The position numbers and the translations under genes were made by a program. Below, one piece after another: positions 1 to 6,998 of a DNA stretch of 64,000 nt. This DNA is from Bacteroidota bacterium (GTDB lineage: Bacteria > Bacteroidota > Bacteroidia > Bacteroidales > Dysgonomonadaceae). Numbering within the stretch: the first letter of the stretch is position 1; each line of letters opens with the position of its first letter. The notes beneath the pieces were generated by a model that did no database searches, was not told the DNA's origin, and saw only the letters and a program-made list of their open reading frames with translations. Location: the NCBI GenBank assembly GCA_023399295.1, contig JAEWQF010000070.1:62001-126000 (forward strand). Reading direction: 5' to 3'.

Positions 1-105
1 AAGGGTTTACACAATGTGGTATACTACGAGTCTGAGGGCACAGCCCACGAATGGCTCACCTGGCGGCGTTCACTCCGTGAATTTGCGCCGTTGCTGTTTC
101 GTTAG
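1..105 (+). CDS. CE1-type esterase, C-terminal fragment cut by window edge
   Basis: The first 34 codons are the end of a larger gene whose beginning lies left of the window, and they stop at a TAG. The peptide contains the segment [13 protein letters not shown], which recurs exactly at the C-terminus of the complete CBM48-CE1 esterase at 42250-43419. There its His is the expected catalytic histidine of the Ser-Asp-His triad. This is therefore the tail of a paralogous secreted esterase, probably removing feruloyl or acetyl groups from xylan. A strong terminator follows 30 bp later, so it closes an upstream transcription unit. The family call rests on this one motif; the substrate is unknown. 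Confidence 0.75.
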   Translation, partial: KGLHNVVYYESEGTAHEWLTWRRSLREFAPLLFR

Positions 106-135
106 TGTGACATCCCACCCCGACTGACCACCAAG

Positions 136-177
136 CCTCCCGTAGCGCATCATCAATCCGCTACGGGAGGTTTCTTT
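136..177 (+). terminator. Rho-independent terminator after the esterase
   Basis: A perfect 12-bp stem pairs CCTCCCGTAGCG (136-147) with CGCTACGGGAGG (159-170) around an 11-nt loop and is followed by TTTCTTT. It ends the upstream unit and separates it from the GH10 gene. Confidence 0.9.
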
Positions 178-278
178 GTGTGCGATGGCCGGGGCAACCC
201 GGTTCTGAGCCGATCCGTGATCCTGCATGTGACTGCTTTGAAAAATAAAAGCTCAAACTGTTACATTTATACAATATT

Positions 279-313
279 GTATTAAATATCTAAATAGAGG
301 AGAAATGTATCTA
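279..313 (+). repeat. Leader element, copy 1 (paired with 1776-1810)
   Basis: The first 18 nt (GTATTAAATATCTAAATA) and the last 10 nt (AATGTATCTA) are identical to those at 1776-1810, with exactly the same spacing; only the 7 nt between differ. Copy 1 starts 180 nt before the GH10 ATG and copy 2 starts 190 nt before the xusA ATG. The shared position suggests a common regulatory site, perhaps the HTCS binding site, or a shared 5' UTR element. That function is inferred. Confidence 0.6.
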
Positions 314-458
314 TTATTGGCAACAGGTGTCAGTCAAACATCGTTCTTTTACAGTCCCATTGTTGGATCGCAAAGAAACCCATCGTTTACCTGTTGCGAC
401 CTATACAATAATTGAACAGTACAATGTAAAACATTACCTAATCATTAATAAGGAGAAC

Positions 459-1595
459 ATGAAAAGAATGAAAATTGCATTATTGTTGTCTGCTACTGCT
501 GTTTTTACAGCTTGTGGCAGCAATACGGTGAAAGAAGAGCCTGGATTAAAGGATGTATTGGAGGATAAATTTCTGATCGGTGTTGCACTCAATACACGTC
601 AGTCAGCCGGTCGCGATACGGCAGCCACCTACATCGTACAGAAACATTTCAATGCCATTGTGGCCGAAAACTGCATGAAAAGTGCGGAGATCCATCCGGA
701 AAAAGACCGCTACAACTTCAGTCAGGCCGACCAGTTCGTACAGTTTGGTGTGGACAACAACCTGGCCATAACCGGTCATTGCCTGATCTGGCATTCACAA
801 TTGCCCGCTTGGTTTTGTACCGATGAGAAGGGCGAGAATGTGACACCCGAGGTATTGAAAGAGCGAATGAAAGAACACATCTACACTGTTGTAGGCCGTT
901 ACAAGGGCGTTATCAAGGGATGGGATGTGGTGAACGAAGCCATTCTGGAGGATGGTTCCTACCGCAAAAGCAAGTTCTACGAAATATTGGGAGAGGAGTT
1001 CATTCCGCTCGCTTTTCAATATGCACAGGAAGCAGATCCTGAAGCCGAATTGTATTACAACGACTACAACGAATGGTATCCCGGCAAACGGGAAACAGTC
1101 GTCAGACTGATCAACACCTTGAAAGAACGTGGCATACGGATCGACGGAATCGGCATGCAGGGTCACCTGGGCATGGAGAATCCCACCATTGAAACCTATC
1201 AGGAAACAATCGACGACTATGTGAATGCAGGTGTCAAGGTGCTGATTACAGAACTGGACATCAGTCCGCTGCCTGAACCACGCCGTATGGGCGGTGCCAA
1301 CCTGGCCGACATGGAAGCATACCGCAATGAGATCGACCCCTACAAAGAGGGTCTCCCCGATGAAGTTGCACAAGCATGGGACAACCGGATGATGGATCTC
1401 TTCAATCTCTTCCTGAAAAACAGCGACAATGTGTTGCGCGTCACAATGTGGGGAGTAAGCGATGCCGATTCATGGAAGAACAACTTCCCGGTGAGAGGAC
1501 GCACCGATTACCCGCTCCTTTTCGACCGTGATCATCAACCCAAAGGAGTGGTTACACAACTGATCGACCAGCTCTCTTCAGTAGAGAAACAATAA
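459..1595 (+). CDS. GH10 endo-beta-1,4-xylanase, lipoprotein
   Basis: This enzyme cleaves internal beta-1,4 bonds of xylan. From ATG 459 the product is 378 residues, close to a bare GH10 catalytic domain. A lipoprotein signal peptide ends in VFTAC with the lipid cysteine near residue 19. GH10 signatures are clear: the acid/base Glu in WDVVNEAI (about residue 160), the nucleophile Glu in LITELDI (about 265) and the GHCLIWH stretch. The start at 459 is chosen because AGGAG lies just upstream and the signal peptide begins there; an in-frame upstream start at 327 is rejected. The residues after the lipid Cys include KEE, mildly acidic, compatible with surface display. The gene is monocistronic, with a terminator before it and a weak hairpin after it, and it shares a leader element with xusA. 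Family call is firm. Confidence 0.93.
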   Translation: MKRMKIALLLSATAVFTACGSNTVKEEPGLKDVLEDKFLIGVALNTRQSAGRDTAATYIVQKHFNAIVAENCMKSAEIHPEKDRYNFSQADQFVQFGVDNNLAITGHCLIWHSQLPAWFCTDEKGENVTPEVLKERMKEHIYTVVGRYKGVIKGWDVVNEAILEDGSYRKSKFYEILGEEFIPLAFQYAQEADPEAELYYNDYNEWYPGKRETVVRLINTLKERGIRIDGIGMQGHLGMENPTIETYQETIDDYVNAGVKVLITELDISPLPEPRRMGGANLADMEAYRNEIDPYKEGLPDEVAQAWDNRMMDLFNLFLKNSDNVLRVTMWGVSDADSWKNNFPVRGRTDYPLLFDRDHQPKGVVTQLIDQLSSVEKQ

Positions 1596-1611
1596 ATCCA
1601 CAACAAACAAC

Positions 1612-1660
1612 GGCAGCAGTTGAAGACAACCCAGCAGGGCCCTTCAACTGTTTGCCGGTT
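1612..1660 (+). terminator. Weak terminator-like hairpin after GH10
   Basis: CAGTTGAAG (1617-1625) pairs with CTTCAACTG (1642-1650), and flanking GGC/GCC bases may extend the stem. Only three T follow, so termination would be weak or factor-dependent. Confidence 0.4.
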
Positions 1661-1750
1661 GCCTCCCACAGTCACACCATGAATGGCTAAGTGATTGCAA
1701 ATGAATTGAAAAAGGGGGCATATATTGCAAATATGTGTTAATCAATGTAT

Positions 1751-1764
1751 TGTGCACGTACACA
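1751..1764. promoter_or_regulatory. LacI/GalR-like operator candidate upstream of xusA
   Basis: TGTGCACGTACACA is a 14-bp dyad with a central CG and one mismatched base pair. It shares the outer TGTG/CACA and the central ACGT with the three palindromes upstream of the third susC (58870-59151). It lies about 208 nt before the xusA ATG. The regulator is inferred from site shape only. Confidence 0.45.
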
Positions 1765-1775
1765 TAGTGAATGAA

Positions 1776-1810
1776 GTATTAAATATCTAAATAATGTAAT
1801 AATGTATCTA
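1776..1810 (+). repeat. Leader element, copy 2 (paired with 279-313)
   Basis: Second copy of the 18+7+10 nt element, identical in the outer 28 positions to 279-313. It lies 12 nt after the palindrome at 1751-1764 and 190 nt before xusA. Confidence 0.6.
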
Positions 1811-1965
1811 ATATCTGGAACGGGTAACAACACGCATTGATACCTTTACCGGCATAAACAGATAATCTTATGCAACACATGTAAAACGATTGAGTATTTT
1901 GAAACTGATCGGATGAATCAACTCATCCACAAAGAATTACTAGTTTAATCTAATCAAATCAGAGA

Positions 1966-4900
1966 ATGAAAAGAAAAATTTCGCATCTATTGAAAGGAAT
2001 CTGTCTCATATTGTTGTGCACATTTTCCTTATCCATGTATGCGCAGCGCATTACCGTAACAGGTACTGTTTCTGACGCATCGGGTGAACCACTGATCGGC
2101 GTAACCGTTCAGGTGCAAGGTGAATCAACCGGAACGGTGACCGATCTCGATGGACGGTTTACCTTAGCAAATGTACCCTCATCCGCGACAATCAATGTCA
2201 CCTATGTGGGTATGCAGCCACAATCCATTCCCCTGAATGGACGCACGTCCTTGTCTATTACCATGACGGAGGATTCCGAACTGCTTGAAGAGGTGGTTGT
2301 GGTTGGTTTCGGACAGCAGAAAAAAGAGAGTGTGGTGGGAGCCATCGCCCAGACAAATGCAAAAGTGTTGGAACGTACGGGAGGTGTCTCCAGTTTGGGT
2401 CAGGCGCTCACGGGTAACCTGCCAGGTGTTGTCACCATGACCACCTCCGGCAAACCCGGTGAAGAGGATCCCGAGATCACCATCCGTGGGGTCAGCTCCT
2501 GGAACGGCAGCGCGCCACTGATCCTGGTGGATGGCGTGGAACGCCCCATGACCGGTATCGATATCAACTCCGTGGCCACCATCTCGGTATTGAAAGATGC
2601 TTCGGCCACTGCCATCTTTGGTGTGCGGGGTGCCAACGGTGTGATCCTGATCACCACCAAACGTGGGGAAGAGGGTAAAGCCAATGTGGACATCAACGTG
2701 AGCACCACCATGAAAACCTACTCCAAGCTTCCTGAGTTGATGGATTCCTACGATGCACTGATGCTGCGCAACAAGGTAATCGAGAATGAATTGGGATATG
2801 CACCCAGTCAGTGGGTGAACTACCGGCCCCAGGATATCATCAACAAATACCGTCACCCGGCAAACGTGGAAGAATTTGAGCGTTACCCCAACGTCGACTG
2901 GGTGGATGAGCTGTTGAAGGATGTGGCAACCTCTTACAATGCCAACGTCAACGTATCGGGTGGTACCCGTTTCGTAAAATATTTTGCCAGCTTGGACTAC
3001 GCACACGAAGGAGACATCTACAAAAGTGTAGACAACAACCGTGGTTATGATACCGGATTTGGGTACGACCGAATCAACGTGCGAAGCAACATGGACTTCT
3101 CGTTGACAAAGTCAACCACCCTGCGGATGAACCTCTCGGGTTCACATGCCGTATCGAAGGGAACCAATTATTTCGCATACGAGAACCTTGTATGGGCAGC
3201 CTTCTATGGCATTGCCCCCGATATGTTCCGCCCCAAATACAGTGACGGATCGTTTGGATACTACCATCCCAACCCTTCACAGGCTACGACCAACTCGATG
3301 GAAGACCTCAGTGTGAACGGTGTGGGTTATACCACCAGCGACCGTCTTTATACCGACTTTACGCTGGAACAGGATCTGGGATTCCTGCTCAAGGGCCTCT
3401 CCCTCCAGGGTAGACTGGCCTTCGACAACAGTTTCCAGGAAACAAGCCGCGGTATCGATGATACCAACGACTGGGAAGACAACCCACACAAATGGATCCA
3501 TCCCGAAACAGGGGAGGTATTCACCGATGTGACTGTTGACGGTAACAACAAGTTTGACTACCAGAATAACATTGCCTGGATGACCGGTGCAGGATCCGTC
3601 AACAACGGTGCCACCTACCGCAGGCTGAACTATTCAGGACAGATCAACTACATCAATAGCTTTGGCGACCACAACGTGGGGGCCATGGGTAACGTCAGCC
3701 GGGAACAATACGCTACGGGTAGCCAATTGCCTTTCTATCGTGAGAACTGGGTTTTCCGTACCACCTACGACTATGCCAGACGGTACATGTTGGAATACAA
3801 TGGTGCCTACAACGGTTCCGAAAAATTCTCTTCTGATTACCGGTTTGCCTACTTTCAGTCGGGTGCAGTCGGTTGGATGTTCTCCGAAGAACCGCTGATC
3901 AAGAGCCTCGACCTGAAATGGCTCGACATGCTCAAATTCAGGGCTTCCTACGGCCAATTGGGGGATGACAACATCAACGGACGTTGGCTTTATATGGACT
4001 CCTGGGGTTACGGGGGTGCATTCAATCATGCCCTTACCGGTGTGGATCCCTCTAACAGTCCCTATCAGTGGTACTATGAATCGCAGGTTGGCAATCCGAA
4101 TGTACATTGGGAGGTGGCCACAAAGCTCGATATCGCAGCCGACTACGCCCTGTTTGGCGGTGTGATCTCGGGATCTGTCGACTTCTTCAAGGAAAACAGA
4201 TCCAACATCCTGCTCGATGGTGGCAGACGTTCGGTCCCCTCCTATTATGGGACAACCGCACCGACAGCCAACCTGGGTGAAGTGGAAACCAGTGGTTACG
4301 AGCTGGAAATGCGCTGGAACAAACAGCTCAATCGCGAATGGCGCCTCTGGGGAAACGTGTTTTATACCAAAGCACGCAACAAAGTGATTGAAGCCGACGA
4401 TCCCCTGTTGAAACCGGAATATCAGAAATCAGCCAACAAGGCCATCGGTCAGACCTATGCCCATGTAGACTATGGTTATTACAACAACTGGGATGAACTT
4501 TACGGCACTACCGGACACGATGAATCGGACGACGCCCGCATCCCGGGTAACTACATCCTGCTCGACTATGACGCTGACGGGATTATCTCCACTTTCGACA
4601 ACATCCCATACGGATATACCGGTGTGCCGCAAAACACCGTCAACACCCAGATTGGTGCCGATTACAAGGGATGGAGTGCTTTTGTTCAGTTCTACGGCGT
4701 GAACAATGTGACCCGTTATGTGGGTCTCCAGAGCCTCGGCGGGATCAAGAACACAGCCTTCAACGAAGGAAGCTACTGGTCGAAAGACAACAACAATGCC
4801 GATGTGCCCCTCCCAAGATGGGGAACAATACCCAGCGGTTACACCAATGGGACCCGTTTCCTGCACGATGGATCCTACATCCGATTGAAATATGCTGAGG

Positions 4901-5088
4901 TATCATACACATTCAGCAAGGAAGATTGGCTGAAAAAAGTGGGATTGAACAGTCTGAAAGTGTTCGCCAATGGAAACAACCTTTTCCTCTGGACCAAGAT
5001 GCCCGATGACCGGGAATCGAATACAGGAGGTAACTCAGCATATCCGACACAGAAGCGTTTTAATTTAGGATTGAGAATCTCGTTATAA
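1966..5088 (+). CDS. xusA: SusC-family TonB-dependent xylo-oligosaccharide transporter
   Basis: This is an outer-membrane channel that imports glycan fragments with TonB energy, working with the SusD-like protein that follows 8 bp later. The 1040 residues begin with a signal peptide ending near MYAQ (residue 27). A carboxypeptidase-regulatory-like domain follows (about 28-103), then a TonB-box-like EEVVVVGFG (108-116), a plug with the SusC signature RGANGVILITT (about 221-231) and a long beta-barrel. Length is typical for SusC. It is the first gene of a long co-directional operon in the order susC-susD-susC-susD-lipoprotein-GH10, known as the xylan utilisation core (xusABCDE-xyn10C) of Prevotella and Bacteroides. 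Its first 100 residues closely match those of the SusC at 59262. The gene name is assigned by order and homology. Confidence 0.93.
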   Translation: MKRKISHLLKGICLILLCTFSLSMYAQRITVTGTVSDASGEPLIGVTVQVQGESTGTVTDLDGRFTLANVPSSATINVTYVGMQPQSIPLNGRTSLSITMTEDSELLEEVVVVGFGQQKKESVVGAIAQTNAKVLERTGGVSSLGQALTGNLPGVVTMTTSGKPGEEDPEITIRGVSSWNGSAPLILVDGVERPMTGIDINSVATISVLKDASATAIFGVRGANGVILITTKRGEEGKANVDINVSTTMKTYSKLPELMDSYDALMLRNKVIENELGYAPSQWVNYRPQDIINKYRHPANVEEFERYPNVDWVDELLKDVATSYNANVNVSGGTRFVKYFASLDYAHEGDIYKSVDNNRGYDTGFGYDRINVRSNMDFSLTKSTTLRMNLSGSHAVSKGTNYFAYENLVWAAFYGIAPDMFRPKYSDGSFGYYHPNPSQATTNSMEDLSVNGVGYTTSDRLYTDFTLEQDLGFLLKGLSLQGRLAFDNSFQETSRGIDDTNDWEDNPHKWIHPETGEVFTDVTVDGNNKFDYQNNIAWMTGAGSVNNGATYRRLNYSGQINYINSFGDHNVGAMGNVSREQYATGSQLPFYRENWVFRTTYDYARRYMLEYNGAYNGSEKFSSDYRFAYFQSGAVGWMFSEEPLIKSLDLKWLDMLKFRASYGQLGDDNINGRWLYMDSWGYGGAFNHALTGVDPSNSPYQWYYESQVGNPNVHWEVATKLDIAADYALFGGVISGSVDFFKENRSNILLDGGRRSVPSYYGTTAPTANLGEVETSGYELEMRWNKQLNREWRLWGNVFYTKARNKVIEADDPLLKPEYQKSANKAIGQTYAHVDYGYYNNWDELYGTTGHDESDDARIPGNYILLDYDADGIISTFDNIPYGYTGVPQNTVNTQIGADYKGWSAFVQFYGVNNVTRYVGLQSLGGIKNTAFNEGSYWSKDNNNADVPLPRWGTIPSGYTNGTRFLHDGSYIRLKYAEVSYTFSKEDWLKKVGLNSLKVFANGNNLFLWTKMPDDRESNTGGNSAYPTQKRFNLGLRISL

Positions 5089-5096
5089 CATGCTAT

Positions 5097-6971
5097 ATGA
5101 TGAAGACAAAAATAAAATATTACCTATACGCATTGGCAGCTACTCTTTTGCTGGGTGTTGCTTCATGTACAGACTATCTGGACAGGGAACCAGACTCGGT
5201 GATTGCCGCCGACGATGCCTACAAGAATTTTAGAAATTTCCAGGGTTTTGTGGAAAGGATGTACCACCTCACACCCGATCTGGCCAAGCACTACTGGGTC
5301 AGCTCGTTCAACTGGGGTGAGGACGAAGTGGTGACAATCGGTAACGGTGAGTACCTGATGGGGTTCAGCATCGACAGAGGCAACTACCGCGACTACATCG
5401 GAAATGGCGCCTCTTTCCTTGACCGTAACTGGAGTGCCGGAGGCGATCGTTTTGCCAAATCGGTATGGGGTGGTTCCTGGTATGGTATCCGTGTGGCCAA
5501 CATGGGACTGCAGGCAATTGCCGACGGGAAAATGACCGACGCCAGCCAGGATGAAAGAAACATTATTGCAGGGCAGTTGTACTTTATGCGTGCCTGGTTC
5601 TATTTCCAGTTAACACAATACTGGGGAGGTCTTCCCTACATCGACACCGTGCTTCCCAGTGATGAGCCGCTCACCCTTCCCCGTGAGTCTTACCAGGAAA
5701 ATGCAGAAAAGATGGCAGCCGACTTTCAGAAAGCAGCCGATCTGTTGCCCATCAACTGGGACGACACCGAAATAGGCCGTCGTACATCAGGGAACAACGC
5801 ACTGCGTGCCAACAAAATATGGGCATTGTCCATGCTTGGGAAAACCTATCTCTACGCCGGCAGCCCGCTGATGGCCAATGGCATCAACGGTCCGCGTACC
5901 TATGATGCGGAGATGTGCAAGAAAGCTGCCGATGCGTTTGGTCAGCTGCTGAATATGGTGGAGAGTGGCCAGACACAGTATGCACTGGTCGATTTTGAAG
6001 ATTACTCCTCACTCTTCTACACCATGCAACAGAACTGGCTGATGCCGGGAGGCACCGAAGCGATCGTACGAAGCCCGACATATGGCGCCGATTCCTACTG
6101 GCGACAGATGAACTCCTATCAGCCCTCCGCAATGGCAGAAGGAGACGGCATCGTGCTTGCCCCCGCAGCCAACTATGTCAATTATTTCGGCATGGCCAAC
6201 GGGTTGCCACTCAATGATCCCGAATCGGGTTTCGACAAGACACACCCCTGGAAGGATCGTGACCCCCGTTTCTACAACAACTTCATCTACGATGGTGTGA
6301 AAGTGGTTGCCGGAACAATCACCAACCCCACCGACGAGGTGTGGCGTTATGCCAACTTGTATTCAGGTGGTAACTACGTAAGTGACCCCCGCACCGTGAG
6401 CCGCACCGGTTACCTGAACTATAAGTTCATCCCGATTGGTGCCAACAAGTGGGACAACACCTACGGATACAGCTACTCAACCCACTTCCACCTCTCCTGG
6501 GTACGACTTGCAGATGTCTATCTGATGTATGCCGAAGCAGCTGCACAGGGTTATGGATCACCTGCAGCGAAATCATCCAACTTCTCACTAAGCGCCATAG
6601 AAGCAGTGAACCGTATCCGTGAAAGAGCAGGCGTGGAGCCGCTGGCCGACAAATACAGCAACAATCTGGCAGGGTTTATGGGCGAACTGATTCGGGAACG
6701 TGCGGTAGAACTCTCTTTTGAAGGGCATCGTTTCAATGACCTGCGCCGCTGGTTGCTCTTGACCGAGTACCCCTACAACATCAAGACCAAACAGGAGTTT
6801 GATCGTGCAGCACCGCTTGACACGAAGGCAGATCCCAAAGAAAATGCAGTCACCAACTGGAGGGAAGAAGTGATTCAAACACGCAACCTCACCAGCAAGC
6901 ATTACTGGCTCCCCTTCAATACAGATGATGTCAGCATGTATCCGGAGTTTTATCAGAACCCTGGGTGGTAA
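5097..6971 (+). CDS. xusB: SusD-family glycan-binding lipoprotein
   Basis: This surface lipoprotein caps the preceding SusC channel and binds xylan fragments. The 624-residue product has a lipoprotein signal ending LLGVASC (lipid Cys about residue 24), followed by TDYLDREPDS, the typical SusD N-terminus. Aspartate and glutamate close to the cysteine fit the Bacteroidota surface-export signal. The tetratricopeptide-like helical core includes the hallmark ELIRERAVELSFEGHRFNDLRRW near residues 545-567. It starts 8 bp after xusA, so the two are co-transcribed. Two adjacent ATGs at 5097 and 5100 are equally plausible starts. Substrate is inferred from the operon. Confidence 0.93.
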   Translation: MMKTKIKYYLYALAATLLLGVASCTDYLDREPDSVIAADDAYKNFRNFQGFVERMYHLTPDLAKHYWVSSFNWGEDEVVTIGNGEYLMGFSIDRGNYRDYIGNGASFLDRNWSAGGDRFAKSVWGGSWYGIRVANMGLQAIADGKMTDASQDERNIIAGQLYFMRAWFYFQLTQYWGGLPYIDTVLPSDEPLTLPRESYQENAEKMAADFQKAADLLPINWDDTEIGRRTSGNNALRANKIWALSMLGKTYLYAGSPLMANGINGPRTYDAEMCKKAADAFGQLLNMVESGQTQYALVDFEDYSSLFYTMQQNWLMPGGTEAIVRSPTYGADSYWRQMNSYQPSAMAEGDGIVLAPAANYVNYFGMANGLPLNDPESGFDKTHPWKDRDPRFYNNFIYDGVKVVAGTITNPTDEVWRYANLYSGGNYVSDPRTVSRTGYLNYKFIPIGANKWDNTYGYSYSTHFHLSWVRLADVYLMYAEAAAQGYGSPAAKSSNFSLSAIEAVNRIRERAGVEPLADKYSNNLAGFMGELIRERAVELSFEGHRFNDLRRWLLLTEYPYNIKTKQEFDRAAPLDTKADPKENAVTNWREEVIQTRNLTSKHYWLPFNTDDVSMYPEFYQNPGW

Positions 6972-6998
6972 CAAATTGAAAATTAAAAAAAGACTAAA

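Larger units (their letters stand above)
106..458 (+). promoter_or_regulatory. Intergenic region upstream of the GH10 gene
   Basis: This 353-bp stretch holds the terminator at 136-177 and then an AT-rich leader. At 279-313 lies a 35-nt element that is repeated upstream of xusA at 1776-1810. A GGAG-type ribosome site (AGGAG, 451-455) sits 3 nt before the ATG at 459. No exact TAnnTTTG box was found. The open frame that extends upstream from 459 to 327 looks non-coding, because it would bury the lipoprotein signal 44 residues inside the protein. Confidence 0.6.
1596..1965 (+). promoter_or_regulatory. Regulatory region upstream of the xus operon
   Basis: This 370-bp gap contains the hairpin at 1617-1650, a palindrome-like site TGTGCACGTACACA (1751-1764), the second copy of the leader element (1776-1810) and an AT-rich stretch up to the xusA start. 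A near-miss of the Bacteroidota -7 box (TATTTTG, 1895-1901) is present but lacks one base. The region most likely holds the main promoter of the operon. Confidence 0.6.

Noticed and set aside
327..458. N-terminal extension of the GH10 protein
   Set aside because: The lipoprotein signal and the AGGAG site both support ATG 459; the extension overlaps the repeat-bearing leader region.
795..1373. Long minus-strand open frame (192 codons) inside the GH10 gene
   Set aside because: It lies fully antisense to a gene with intact GH10 catalytic motifs and has no recognisable domain or start context.
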